From positions 434,001 to 498,000 of the forward strand of contig NZ_JAJAGO010000004.1 of assembly GCF_025165795.1 (NCBI RefSeq): 64,000 bases of DNA. The letters run 5' to 3'. Shown here in pieces: positions 1 through 9,338 of the stretch (its first letter is position 1; each line of letters begins with the position of its first letter). A program made the position numbers and the translations under genes. The notes under the pieces were generated by a model. That model did no database searches, was not told where the DNA came from, and saw only the letters and a list, made by a program, of their open reading frames with translations. Source of the DNA: Streptomyces gossypii (lineage in GTDB: Bacteria > Actinomycetota > Actinomycetes > Streptomycetales > Streptomycetaceae).

Positions 1-1102
1 GTTCGCGGCCCGTCAGCGCCGCGATCAAGGCACTTTCCTCCTGGACCCGCGGGTCCTCCGCTTCGTGCGCGTCTGCGTCTCCATCTGGAGCCGGCTGCGA
101 GAGAGCCCAGGCGGTCGACAGACCTTGGCTGAACACCGCGGCCTGCATTCCTAGGACCACCGCCGCCGCGCTGTCACCGAACCATTCCCGACGTGCGTTA
201 CGCGCCCGTAGGGCGACGGCCAGGGCTTCCTGTGCGTCGGCGAGCTTGCTGCGTGTAGCGCGGCGTGTGGCTCGCTGCAACAGAGCATGTGCCAGCGCCA
301 GCCCAAGCTGAGGAAAGCGTGCGCCATCCGCCTCACGCAGCGCTGGCAGAGCCTGGTCGGTCAAGCCCTGGCCTACGAGAGCCTCCGTTCTCAGAAGAAG
401 CTGCAGAACCTGCGCACTGTCATCAGGAGCTGTCCACCGGCTGAGGTAGCCCAGGGCTGCGGGCCGGTCGTCGTCGAGGATAGATAGCAAGGCACGGACC
501 AGCGGCGAGTCGAGGTCTTGATGAGCCGCCAAGTACGAGCGGGCGCTACCCTCGGGCGTTGTCTCTGCCTGCAGAGCAGCCCGTACGACCAGGAGGTCAC
601 GAGGGTATCCGCCATCGCGTACCGCGCGGTCATAGAACGAGAACGATGCGGTGTGAGCATCGTATGTCGACGCCAGTTGGGCTAGCCAAGGAAATGCGTG
701 GACGGGGGCGCTGACGAGCCATTGTGGCTCGTGCTCGGCCCATTGCTCCAATATCTCCTTGCGTGCAGTCATACCTGTCGGAAGCTGATTGACGACCACG
801 TCCACGTCAGGCCAGCGATCACGCAATTGACGTGCTTCTTCTTGGAATGCAGGTGGCAGGGTGGCTAGCGCCTGATCGAAGCCGGACCGGCCTGCCCCCA
901 ACGTTGCGCCCCCGTCAGTCACATACTGCTTCTCAATGTACGTGACCGTGTTGTTATCGCCGATCGCAGAATGGGTGATCGCCCCGCCAGCCGCAACCGC
1001 ACCCGGACTGGCCGACACCGTCCGCGTAACTTCGACGGAAACTGCTTCGCCCTGCGGGACGGCGGTCTGGCCCTTGCGGCGCATCCAGGAAAACGACTTC
1101 AC
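1..1102 (-). CDS. TPR-like helical protein with N-terminal GxITxSxIG motif (3' end outside window)
   Basis: Read on the minus strand, an uninterrupted frame runs from about 1102 off the left edge (367 codons seen). I chose GTG at 1102 because it overlaps the upstream stop as GTGA and follows GGAGAGGG; an in-frame ATG lies at 1084. Residues about 35-55 carry A-G-G-A-I-T-H-S-A-I-G-D-N-N-T-V, the motif also found twice in the upstream partner. The rest is Ala/Leu-rich and alpha-helical, with TPR-like spacing. No catalytic motif is visible. The overlap implies translational coupling to the membrane protein. Codon use is less GC3-biased than in the core genes, suggesting an accessory origin. Function unknown. 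Confidence 0.75.
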   Translation of the reverse strand, partial: MKSFSWMRRKGQTAVPQGEAVSVEVTRTVSASPGAVAAGGAITHSAIGDNNTVTYIEKQYVTDGGATLGAGRSGFDQALATLPPAFQEEARQLRDRWPDVDVVVNQLPTGMTARKEILEQWAEHEPQWLVSAPVHAFPWLAQLASTYDAHTASFSFYDRAVRDGGYPRDLLVVRAALQAETTPEGSARSYLAAHQDLDSPLVRALLSILDDDRPAALGYLSRWTAPDDSAQVLQLLLRTEALVGQGLTDQALPALREADGARFPQLGLALAHALLQRATRRATRSKLADAQEALAVALRARNARREWFGDSAAAVVLGMQAAVFSQGLSTAWALSQPAPDGDADAHEAEDPRVQEESALIAALTGRE

Positions 1103-1521
1103 CGTTCACTACCCTCTCCGAGGGCGCTGTCCGTGATGTCACCGCCGGCCGCGATCCCGTCTCTACCAGCGCGCACGTCATCTGCGCTTCGCCTCGCTGC
1201 GGTACTGGGTGTGGTGTGGGGACCAGTCACCGTTGAGTTGTTCCCGATCGCGGAGCCGGTGATGTTGCCGCCGGCCACGACCGATCCGCGGCCGCCACGC
1301 ACGCGTCGCCCACCTGTAGACCCGCCACCTGGGTTGCGGAACAAAGCAATGACAGCCACGAGCAAGCCGACCAGGGTGCCGACCGCACCCACCACCCCTA
1401 CAGTCCGCTCTGTTGTGTCGGGGTCCGCGAACACAGCGACCAGGGCCAGTGCGACGGTCGCCAGGCCGGTCAACACAGCCGTCACCGATACCCACACGCG
1501 TGCCGTCCCCGTCATAGCCAT
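1099..1521 (-). CDS. small two-helix membrane protein with repeated GxITxSxIG motif
   Basis: The protein is 140 aa if it starts at ATG 1521, which follows GGGGGAAGG; an upstream in-frame start at 1608 would add 29 unconvincing residues. Two hydrophobic helices (about residues 6-30 and 40-62) form a hairpin. The exposed C-terminal half has two copies of a motif, A-G-G-N-I-T-G-S-A-I-G and A-G-G-D-I-T-D-S-A-L-G. The downstream gene starts inside its stop codon and carries a third copy, so the two proteins probably act together at the membrane. From memory, similar motifs occur in streptomycete TPR/STAND-type proteins of suspected conflict systems; that link is inference. Confidence 0.72.
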   Translation of the reverse strand: MAMTGTARVWVSVTAVLTGLATVALALVAVFADPDTTERTVGVVGAVGTLVGLLVAVIALFRNPGGGSTGGRRVRGGRGSVVAGGNITGSAIGNNSTVTGPHTTPSTAARRSADDVRAGRDGIAAGGDITDSALGEGSER

Positions 1522-1745
1522 CAGCTCATCGGCCTTCCCCCAACGCCCGTTCTGCCCAGAAGAACAGAGAGTGCCCTCCTTGGCCCTCTGATGAGACCGT
1601 AGCGGCAAGGTGCTAGATCAAATACCCGAACCAAGTTGCAGGAAGCGGCGGTCTGCGTGCTACCTGGGACGTGAAGACACCGAGCAGGCTGAGAGTGCAC
1701 GGGTGATCTGGCGCCGTCTGCTGCCTTCTCGCAGGCTCTCAGTCC

Positions 1746-1931
1746 TCAGACCCACTCCACCTCGGACTGGACAGCCGTCGGGCTCCCAGGAGGCGGCAGA
1801 GGCGTTCTCGGCGTCTCCCGCACGATCTCCTGCCGCCCACCCCGAGCACCGAGCGCCCTGAGGACGGCAGCCGCCTCTTCCTCGCTGCCGTCCCCCAGAG
1901 CCTCCGCGATGCGCCGCAACGCCTCACTCAC
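1746..1931 (-). CDS. small helical protein coupled to the radical SAM gene
   Basis: This 61-aa protein starts at a GTG one base after the stop of the upstream radical SAM gene, an arrangement typical of translational coupling. The first 30 residues form a convincing amphipathic helix rich in Glu, Ala, Leu and Arg (alternating E-A-L/R-R-I-A). The tail is Pro-rich and probably disordered. No family is recognised. It is kept as a gene because of the tight spacing and the helical, well-biased codon pattern; its small size leaves doubt. Confidence 0.55.
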   Translation of the reverse strand: MSEALRRIAEALGDGSEEEAAAVLRALGARGGRQEIVRETPRTPLPPPGSPTAVQSEVEWV

Positions 1932-1932
1932 G

Positions 1933-3885
1933 TCAGTGGGTGTGTCCGCTGGTCGGGGCGTCCTTCGTGACCGTCAGCGGGAGCAACTTCTTGCCGCTCT
2001 CACTCAGTTGTGGCCATGTATCGAACTGCGGGCAGACACCGCAGTCGAAGCACGGGGTCCAGCGGCAGTCCTCGACCTCCGTCTCGTCCAGGGCGTCCTG
2101 CCAGTCCTCCCAGAGCCAGTCCTTGTCCAGACCGGAGTCGAGGTGGTCCCAGGGGAGCACCTCCTCGTAACCGCGCTCCCGGGTGGTGTACCAGTCGACG
2201 TCCACGCCGAGCGGCGGCAGCGCCTTCTCGGCCGCCGCCATCCACAGGTCGTAGCTGAAGTACTCGCGCCAGCCGTCGAACCGGCCGCCCTGGGCGTGCA
2301 CCTCGCGGATCACCGCGCCCACCCGCCGGTCGCCCCGCGAGAGCAGGCCCTCGACGATGCCGGGCTTGCCGTCGTGGTAGCGGAAGCCGATCGAGCGGCC
2401 GTACTTCTTGTCGGCGCGGATCTTGTCGCGCAGCTTCTTCAGCCGGGCGTCGGTCTCCTCCGCGGACAGCTGCGGGGACCACTGGAAGGGCGTGTGCGGC
2501 TTGGGTACGAAGCCGCCGATCGACACCGTGCACCGGATGTCGTTGGCTCCGGAGACCTCACGGCCCTTGGCGATCACCCGGGTCGCCATGTCGGCGATCT
2601 GGAGCACGTCCTCGTCGGTCTCGGTCGGCAGGCCGCACATGAAGTAGAGCTTGACCTGCCGCCAGCCGTTGCCGTACGCGGTGGCGACGGTGCGGATCAG
2701 GTCCTCCTCGGAGACCATCTTGTTGATGACCTTGCGGAGGCGTTCGCTGCCGCCCTCGGGCGCGAAGGTCAGCCCGGAGCGGCGGCCGTTGCGGGTCAGC
2801 TCGTTGGCAAGGTCGATGTTGAAGGCGTCGACCCGGGTGGAGGGGAGCGACAGGCCGACCTTGTCCTCCTCATAGCGGTCCGCGAGGCCCTTGGCGATGT
2901 CGCCGATCTCGCTGTGGTCGGCGGAGGAGAGCGACAGCAGGCCGACCTCCTCGAAGCCGGTGGCCTTGAGCCCCTTTTCGACCATGTCGCCGATGCCGGT
3001 GATGCTCCGCTCCCGCACCGGACGGGTGATCATGCCCGCCTGGCAGAAGCGGCAGCCGCGTGTGCAGCCCCGGAAGATCTCCACGGACATCCGCTCGTGC
3101 ACCGTCTCCGCGAGCGGGACGAGGGGCTGCTTGGGATACGGCCACTCGTCCAGGTCCATCACCGTGTGCTTCGAGATCCGCCACGGTACGCCGGAGCGGT
3201 TCGGCACCACGCGGGCGATGCGGCCGTCGGACAGGTACTCCACGTCGTAGAACCCCGGCACGTACACCGAGCCCGTGCGGGCGAGCCGCAGCAGCAGCTC
3301 CTCCCGGCCACCAGGGCGGCCCTCCGCCTTCCAGGCACGGATGATGCCGGTGACCTCCAGCACCGCCTGCTCGCCGTCGCCGACGATCGCGCAGTCCAGG
3401 AAGTCGGCGACCGGCTCCGGATTGAAGGCCGCATGGCCGCCGGCGATCACCAGCGGGTGGTCCTCCGTGCGGTCCCGGGACTCCAGCGGGATTCCGGCCA
3501 GCTCCAGCGCGGTGAGCATGTTGGTGTAGCCCAGCTCGGTGGCGAAGGAGATCCCGAACACGTCGAAGGCGCCGACCGGGCGGTGGCCGTCCACCGTGAA
3601 CTGCGGCACGTCGTGCTCGCGCATCAGCTTCTCGAGATCCGGCCACACGCTGTACGTGCGCTCGGCGAGGACTCCCTCGCGCTCGTTCAGCACCTCGTAG
3701 AGGATCATGACGCCCTGGTTGGGCAGACCCACCTCGTAGGCGTCCGGATACATCAGCGCCCAGCGGACGTCAGTGGCGTCCCACTCCTTGACCGTGGAGT
3801 TGAGTTCTCCGCCGACGTACTGGATCGGCTTCTGGACGTGCGGGAGGAGGGCCTCCAGGCGCGGGAAGACCGACTCGACTGGCAT
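1933..3885 (-). CDS. B12-binding-type radical SAM protein, TIGR03960 family
   Basis: This 650-aa protein starts with ATG after GAGGA. The N-terminal part resembles a B12-binding-like domain, and the radical SAM core carries the C-x3-C-x2-C iron-sulfur cluster motif at C274, C278 and C281 (C-T-R-G-C-R-F-C). A second Cys cluster near the C-terminus (C-F-D-C-G-V-C) may bind another metal centre. The length and start (MPVESVFPRL) match the actinobacterial TIGR03960 family, which is usually paired with a TIGR03936 protein; none is seen here, possibly because the left flank has been replaced. The substrate is not established; the genomic link is to the rodA/mre region. Confidence 0.9.
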   Translation of the reverse strand: MPVESVFPRLEALLPHVQKPIQYVGGELNSTVKEWDATDVRWALMYPDAYEVGLPNQGVMILYEVLNEREGVLAERTYSVWPDLEKLMREHDVPQFTVDGHRPVGAFDVFGISFATELGYTNMLTALELAGIPLESRDRTEDHPLVIAGGHAAFNPEPVADFLDCAIVGDGEQAVLEVTGIIRAWKAEGRPGGREELLLRLARTGSVYVPGFYDVEYLSDGRIARVVPNRSGVPWRISKHTVMDLDEWPYPKQPLVPLAETVHERMSVEIFRGCTRGCRFCQAGMITRPVRERSITGIGDMVEKGLKATGFEEVGLLSLSSADHSEIGDIAKGLADRYEEDKVGLSLPSTRVDAFNIDLANELTRNGRRSGLTFAPEGGSERLRKVINKMVSEEDLIRTVATAYGNGWRQVKLYFMCGLPTETDEDVLQIADMATRVIAKGREVSGANDIRCTVSIGGFVPKPHTPFQWSPQLSAEETDARLKKLRDKIRADKKYGRSIGFRYHDGKPGIVEGLLSRGDRRVGAVIREVHAQGGRFDGWREYFSYDLWMAAAEKALPPLGVDVDWYTTRERGYEEVLPWDHLDSGLDKDWLWEDWQDALDETEVEDCRWTPCFDCGVCPQFDTWPQLSESGKKLLPLTVTKDAPTSGHTH

Positions 3886-4020
3886 GGGTGGTGTCCTCGG
3901 ATCGGGGTCGTTCGTACGGAGCTGAGCAAAGAGGGCGTACGGAGGTGACCATTCAGCGTAGCGCCCCGGGCGCGACGCGCCCTGCCGCAGGCAGACGCCC
4001 GGGCAGACCCTGGTGCCGCG

Positions 4021-5634
4021 TCAGTCGAGATCCGCCCCGCTCGCCGCCCCGCCGTCGGGGGCCGGGCCGCTCGGGCCGGAGCCGAGGGGGGAGGTGCGGA
4101 GGGCGGCGAGTACGGCGTGCCACAGGTCCGGCAGTTCGCGCTCGCACTCGGCGGCACGTGCCACCTCGCGTTCGTACATCACGCCGTAGCTGAAGGACTG
4201 TTCGCCCGCCGCGTGGGCCTGGAGCGCGATCTCGCGCAGCGCCTGCCGGGCGAGCACGCTGTCCTGGTGCTCGCCGAGCAGCTCCTGCACGGACGTCATC
4301 CGCGCCGCGTACCGCTTTGCCGTGCGGCCGTAGGCGGGCCGAGCCGCCTCCGCGGCGTAGCGGGCGCGCTTGGCCGCCTTGCGCGCCGAGTGCATCGCCG
4401 TGTCGCGCGCCTCGCCGGGTGGCGCGCCGATCGCCTCCCGCACGCGGACGGCGAGCCGTTCGACGTCCCGGTCGACCACCTTGGCCAGGGCCGGACCGGA
4501 CGCCACCGCGGCGGCCTGGGGCAGCAGTGGCGGCGCGGCCAGCAGGGCGTCGAGCGCGTCGAGCAGCGCGAGGTGGCGGCGGCCGTCGAGCACGGCGATC
4601 AGCTGGCTGCGGGTCCCGGCGCGGCGGGAGTGCGAGAAGGTACGCAGCCGCCCGCGTACGGGCCCGAGCAGGAGCGGGCGGGGCAGCTCACCGATCCGTT
4701 CGGACAGCCGTGCGGTCAGTACCTCGCGGTCACGGTCGTAGCCCAGCTCTCCGGCCAGCCACTTCAGCTCGTCGCCCAGCGGATCGGTGACGGCGCGGTC
4801 CAGGAATCTGCCGTACGAGCGGAAGCAGCTGCGCAGGCGGCGGGTGGCGACGCGCATGCGGTGCACGGAGTCGGGCAGGTCGCGGCGTACGGCGGGGTCG
4901 AGTTCGACAAGGGCCGCCACCTGGGCGCGGACATAGCGCAGGACGCAGTCCCCGGCGGTGACGGGCGCGGAGTCCTTCACCCCTGAAGCGGAGCCGGGGG
5001 CGCTTCGGGGAGCCGTCGACGCCAGCGCGCGCTCCAGTTTCGAGGCGGCGGAAGCGCGTCGCAGCCCGGCCTTCAGGAGGCGCTTCTCCATGCGGTCCAG
5101 CAGGTCGGTCCCGCCCGCCTCGCCGAGTTCGGCCTCGACCTCCGTCCATCCGGCGGTGCCGCCGTCCGGCAGGCGCTCGGCCCGTACCCGGTCCACAGCC
5201 ACCTCGGCGAGCAGCGTGCCCGAGCCGTCCAGCAGGTGGCGCACCCGGCGCTCGGAGCGCAGCCGCATGACGGGGACCAGCCCGCGCTCACGGATGCGCG
5301 AGCGCACGAGCGCGACCAGCGCGCGCGGCGGCACATCCGTCAGCGGTGCCCGGATCTCGTCCCGTACGCCGGGCTCGACCGGCAGTTTCAGGTGCCAGCC
5401 GGAGTCGCTGCCGCCGGTGCGCCGCCGCAGGGTGATCCCGTCGGCGGCGAGCCGGCCGTCCTCGGTGTCGTAGTAGACCGCGTCGAGCTGGACGGTGCCC
5501 CTGTCGGCGACGGAGTCCACGCCCCGTACGGCGAGACCTGGCAGCTTGGGGCCGCCGGTCTCCCCCGTGTCGTCGGTGCCGGTGAATTCGGTGATCTCGT
5601 ACTTGCGCTCGATTTCGCGTACGACGTCCGCCAT
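4021..5634 (-). CDS. CYTH and CHAD domain-containing protein
   Basis: The protein is 537 aa from ATG 5634; the frame stays open further upstream, but the CYTH signature begins right here. The N-terminal CYTH (triphosphate tunnel) domain opens with E-I-E-R-K, matching the ExExK motif that binds triphosphate and divalent metal. The C-terminal half, from about residue 220, is a CHAD domain: helical, with many conserved His and Arg residues (H-R-M-R-V-A-T-R-R-L-R), known to bind polyphosphate. Expected role: polyphosphate or triphosphate metabolism in the cytoplasm. It sits 38 bp downstream of rodA and is probably cotranscribed with the wall genes. Confidence 0.92.
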   Translation of the reverse strand: MADVVREIERKYEITEFTGTDDTGETGGPKLPGLAVRGVDSVADRGTVQLDAVYYDTEDGRLAADGITLRRRTGGSDSGWHLKLPVEPGVRDEIRAPLTDVPPRALVALVRSRIRERGLVPVMRLRSERRVRHLLDGSGTLLAEVAVDRVRAERLPDGGTAGWTEVEAELGEAGGTDLLDRMEKRLLKAGLRRASAASKLERALASTAPRSAPGSASGVKDSAPVTAGDCVLRYVRAQVAALVELDPAVRRDLPDSVHRMRVATRRLRSCFRSYGRFLDRAVTDPLGDELKWLAGELGYDRDREVLTARLSERIGELPRPLLLGPVRGRLRTFSHSRRAGTRSQLIAVLDGRRHLALLDALDALLAAPPLLPQAAAVASGPALAKVVDRDVERLAVRVREAIGAPPGEARDTAMHSARKAAKRARYAAEAARPAYGRTAKRYAARMTSVQELLGEHQDSVLARQALREIALQAHAAGEQSFSYGVMYEREVARAAECERELPDLWHAVLAALRTSPLGSGPSGPAPDGGAASGADLD

Positions 5635-5672
5635 GTCCGGAACGTAATCCCGGGAGGGCCGCTTCGCAATGG

Positions 5673-6872
5673 TCAGGCCGACACGGGCCGTTGGACCTTG
5701 ATCGACTGTAGGAGTCCGATAGCGATCCAGGTCGCGAACATCGAGGTGCCCCCGAAGGAGACAAAGGGCAGCGGCAACCCCGCCACCGGCATGATGCCGA
5801 GCGTCATGCCGATGTTCTCGAAGGTCTGGAAGGCGAGCCAGGCGATCACCCCCGACGCCACGATCGTCCCGTACAGCTCGGTGGTCTCGCGCGCGATCCG
5901 GCAGGCACGCCACAGCACCACGCCCATCAGCGCGATGATCAGGCCCCCGCCGACGAAGCCCAGCTCCTCACCGGCGACGCTGAAGATGAAGTCGGTCTGC
6001 TGCTCCGGTACGAACTGGCCGGTGGTCTGCGTGCCCTCGAAGAGCCCCTTGCCGGTCAGACCGCCGGAACCGATGGCGATACGGGCCTGGTTGGTGTTGT
6101 AGCCGACGCCCGACGGGTCCAGGGCCGGGTTGGCGAAGGCGGCGAAGCGGTTGATCTGGTACTCGTCGAGGACGCCGAGGGCCCATACCAGTACAGCACC
6201 GCCCGCCCCCGCAGTCACCAGGCCGACGACCCAGCGATTGGACGCACCGGAGGCGAGGAGCACTCCCAGCACGATCAGGACGAGCACCATCACCGAGCCG
6301 AGGTCCGGCATCATCAGGATGACCGCGATCGGGGCCGCCGCCATGGCCAGTGCTTGGAGCACCGTCCGGTGGTCCGGATACTCGCGGTCGCCCGCGTCGA
6401 CCCGGGCGGCGAGCAGCATCGCCATGCCCAGGATCACCGAGATCTTGGTCAGCTCGGCGGGTTGGAGGGAGAAACCCGCGCCCAGCTGGATCCATGCGCG
6501 CTGGCCGTTGATCGTCGCGCCCAGCGGAGTCAGCACGAGCAGGGTGAGCAGCAGCGAGAGCCCGTAGAGCACCGGGACCGCGCCGCGCAGCCGCCGGTGG
6601 CCCAGCCAGACCGTGACCGCCATCAGCACCAGGCCGACGGCGAAGCTGAAAGCGTGCCGGTAGAGGAAGTAGTACGGGTCGCCCTGGTTGATCTCCGTGC
6701 GGTTGCGGGTTGCCGAGTAGATCAGCACGCCGCCCAGGCAGGACAGGGCGGTGGCCGCGAGCAGCAGCAGCCAGTCGAGACGCCAGGCGACGGAGCCGCG
6801 CGTGGTGATCTTGCTCCACGCGGAGCGGCGCTGGGGACCGTAGCCGCCGAGCGGGTAGGAGTGCGTGCTCAC
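5673..6872 (-). CDS. rodA: RodA/FtsW-family peptidoglycan glycosyltransferase (SEDS protein)
   Basis: This 399-aa polytopic membrane protein has about ten helices and starts at a GTG that overlaps the end of the PBP2 gene by 4 bp. SEDS hallmarks are visible: Q-P-A-E-L-T-K, P-D-L-G-S, and F-E-N-I-G-M-T-L-G near the end, followed by L-P-F-V-S-F-G-G. SEDS proteins polymerise lipid II glycan chains together with a class B penicillin-binding protein, and the adjacent overlapping PBP2 is the obvious partner. In Streptomyces this locus acts mainly in spore-wall synthesis. Confidence 0.96.
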   Translation of the reverse strand: MSTHSYPLGGYGPQRRSAWSKITTRGSVAWRLDWLLLLAATALSCLGGVLIYSATRNRTEINQGDPYYFLYRHAFSFAVGLVLMAVTVWLGHRRLRGAVPVLYGLSLLLTLLVLTPLGATINGQRAWIQLGAGFSLQPAELTKISVILGMAMLLAARVDAGDREYPDHRTVLQALAMAAAPIAVILMMPDLGSVMVLVLIVLGVLLASGASNRWVVGLVTAGAGGAVLVWALGVLDEYQINRFAAFANPALDPSGVGYNTNQARIAIGSGGLTGKGLFEGTQTTGQFVPEQQTDFIFSVAGEELGFVGGGLIIALMGVVLWRACRIARETTELYGTIVASGVIAWLAFQTFENIGMTLGIMPVAGLPLPFVSFGGTSMFATWIAIGLLQSIKVQRPVSA

Positions 6873-9280
6873 TCGGCTCCCCCGTCATCGACTTGGGCGG
6901 GGGTGCCGGATCTGCCCCGGCTCTCCGTCCGGGCGGCGTTGGTACCGGCCGTGCTCGCGCCGTCTCCCCCGGTGCCGCCGCCCTGGCCGCCCGCGCCGTC
7001 GGTCGCGGCCGTCTGTCCGTCCGCGACGGTTTGGGCTCCGGGCTCGCCTTCCGCACCCGGCTCCACCGACTGACCGGGCACCCCGGTCTCGCCAGTAGCG
7101 CCCGTACCGCCCGTGTCGGCGGGGCTGTCGCCCTCGGCTGGGTCGCTGACGCTGCCGCCGTCATCCTTCTTGAGGCGCTTGAGGAAGGCCTTGTCGCGTT
7201 CGGCCTGGACCTGGCCGTCGGAGCTGACCTTGGGCAGGGCGGACTCGGGCTTGGGAAGCAGGGCGCGCTTCTCGTCGATGCCGCCCTTCTCGTCGACCCC
7301 GTACAGCTCGTTGTAGATGTTGCGCACGGCCGGCCCCGAGGCCCCGGAGCCGGTGCCGCCCTGGGAGATCGTCATCACGACCGTGTAGTCCTCGGTGTAC
7401 GTGGTGAACCACGAGGTGGTCTGCTTGCCCGCGACTTCGGCGGTGCCGGTCTTGGCGTGCATCGGGATCTTGTCCTGCGGCCAGCCGCCGAAGCGCCAGG
7501 CGGCGGTGCCCCGAGTGGCCACGCCTTCGAGCGCCTTGTCCATCTCCTTCAGCTCGGATTTCCCTATCGGCAGCTTGCCGTGCGCCTTCGGCTCGATCTC
7601 GTCGACCTTGGTGCCCGCCGCGTTGACGACGGCCTTGCCGACGGTGGGGTCGTAGAGCGTGCCGCCGTTGCTGATCGCGGCGTAGATCGTCGCCATCTGG
7701 ACCGGGGTGACCAGTGTGTCGCCCTGCCCGATGGAGTAGTTGACGCTGTCACCGGCGCGCATCTTCATACCGGAGACGCAGTTCTCCTTGGCGATCTTCT
7801 CGGCGTAGGTCTTGGCGTCCTTGACCTTGCACCACTGGTCCTTGTTCGCCTCCCAGTAGTCCTTCTTCCACTGACGGCCCGGGATCCGGCCGCTGACCTC
7901 GTTGGGGACGTCGATGCCCGTCTTCTCGCCGAGGCCGAAGTCCCGCGCGGTCTTGTAGAACCAGTCGGCGGGGTCCTTCTTCGGCTTCGTCCCGCCGTCC
8001 TTGAGCCACTCCTTGTGCGCGAGGCGGTAGAAGACGGTGTCGCAGGAGACCTCCAGCGCCCGGCCGAGATTGATCGACCCGTAGCCCTTCGACTCGTAGT
8101 TCTTGAACTCCTGGCCGCCGATCGTGTACGAGGGGGAGCAGTCGAAGGTGTCGTTGAAGTCGTGCCCCGCCTTCAGCGCGGCGGCGGTGGAGACCACCTT
8201 GAAGACGGAGCCGGGTGCGGAGAGACCCTGTATCGCCCGGTTGATCAGCGGGAAGTTGGAACCGGCGCCGGTCAGCCGCTTGTAGTCCTTGGCGGAGATG
8301 CCGCCGACCCAGGCGTTGGGGTCGTATTCCGGATTGGAGGCCATCGAGACGACCCGCCCGGTCTTGGACTCCATCACCACGACGGCGCCCGCGTCGGCCT
8401 CGTAGTTGCGGCCGGTGTTGTCGTCGTGCTGCTTCCGGGCTTCCTTCATCGCCTTTTCGAGCTCCCGCTCGGCAACGGCCTGCACCCGCGAGTCGAGGCT
8501 GGTGATGAGGCTGGAACCGGCCTCGGCCTGCTCGCTCTCGCCCCGGCCCATCACCCGTCCCAGCTTGTCCACCTCGTAACGGGTGACGCCCGCGTCGCCG
8601 CGCAGGTCCTTGTTGTAGCTGCGCTCCAGCCCGGAGCGGCCGATCTGGTCGGAGGAGAGGAACGGCGAGTCGGTGTCCTTCGCCTTCTCGATCTCCTCGT
8701 CGGTGACCGGCGAGAGATAGCCCAGCACCTGCGAGGTGTTGGCGCCGTACGGTGCCGGGTAGTGGCGTACGGCCGCGGGCTCGGCGTTGATCCCCGGGAA
8801 TTCCTCGGTGCGCTCCCTGATCTGCAGCGCCTGCTCGGTCGTCGCCTCGTCGGTGACCGGGATCGGCTGGTAGGGCGAGCCGTTCCAGCAGGGCTGGGGG
8901 GTCTCGGAGTCGCACAGCCGCACCCGCTGCTGGATCTCGGCGGGCTTCATCTTCAGTACTTCGGCCAGCCGCGCGAGCACGGCTTCCCCGTCGTCCGGCA
9001 TCTTCATCAGCTCGGTACGGGAGGCGGTGACCACCAGACGGGTCTGGTTGTCGGCAAGCGGCACACCGCGCGCGTCCAGGATGGCGCCGCGCGGAGCGGG
9101 ATTGACGACCTGCTGGACGTGGTTTCCGGCTGCCTTCTCCTGGTATTCGTCGCCGTTGCGGATCTGGAGGTACCACAGCCGCCCGCCGAGGGTCAGCAGC
9201 AGCGAGAACACCAGGATCTGGATCGCGACCAGCCTGATGGTGACCCGTGGCGTCCGCCCGGTCTCCGGGATGTTGCTCAC
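6869..9280 (-). CDS. mrdA: penicillin-binding protein 2, peptidoglycan D,D-transpeptidase
   Basis: This 803-aa class B PBP has a short cytoplasmic N-terminus, one membrane anchor (about residues 15-35), a dimerisation domain and a transpeptidase domain. The catalytic motifs are S358-V-F-K361, S-V-N, and K-T-G in A-K-T-G-T-A. GTG 9280 follows AGGGGG. It cross-links peptide stems of glycan made by RodA. The last 110 or so residues form an unusual Gly/Thr/Asp-rich, probably disordered extension (many G-T-G and G-E-T repeats) beyond the transpeptidase fold. It overlaps rodA by 4 bp and lies 58 bp after mreD, so it belongs to the mreBCD-PBP2-rodA operon. Confidence 0.96.
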   Translation of the reverse strand: MSNIPETGRTPRVTIRLVAIQILVFSLLLTLGGRLWYLQIRNGDEYQEKAAGNHVQQVVNPAPRGAILDARGVPLADNQTRLVVTASRTELMKMPDDGEAVLARLAEVLKMKPAEIQQRVRLCDSETPQPCWNGSPYQPIPVTDEATTEQALQIRERTEEFPGINAEPAAVRHYPAPYGANTSQVLGYLSPVTDEEIEKAKDTDSPFLSSDQIGRSGLERSYNKDLRGDAGVTRYEVDKLGRVMGRGESEQAEAGSSLITSLDSRVQAVAERELEKAMKEARKQHDDNTGRNYEADAGAVVVMESKTGRVVSMASNPEYDPNAWVGGISAKDYKRLTGAGSNFPLINRAIQGLSAPGSVFKVVSTAAALKAGHDFNDTFDCSPSYTIGGQEFKNYESKGYGSINLGRALEVSCDTVFYRLAHKEWLKDGGTKPKKDPADWFYKTARDFGLGEKTGIDVPNEVSGRIPGRQWKKDYWEANKDQWCKVKDAKTYAEKIAKENCVSGMKMRAGDSVNYSIGQGDTLVTPVQMATIYAAISNGGTLYDPTVGKAVVNAAGTKVDEIEPKAHGKLPIGKSELKEMDKALEGVATRGTAAWRFGGWPQDKIPMHAKTGTAEVAGKQTTSWFTTYTEDYTVVMTISQGGTGSGASGPAVRNIYNELYGVDEKGGIDEKRALLPKPESALPKVSSDGQVQAERDKAFLKRLKKDDGGSVSDPAEGDSPADTGGTGATGETGVPGQSVEPGAEGEPGAQTVADGQTAATDGAGGQGGGTGGDGASTAGTNAARTESRGRSGTPAQVDDGGAE

Positions 9281-9338
9281 ATCGGCCCCCTGTCGGTTCG
9301 GGAGTGCGGGCCGGCACGGTCGTCGGTGCGCACAGCGC

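Noticed and set aside
1909..3948. Long plus-strand open frame of about 680 codons
   Set aside because: It is the exact antisense of the radical SAM gene, whose protein has clear motifs. High-GC DNA commonly leaves such shadow frames open.
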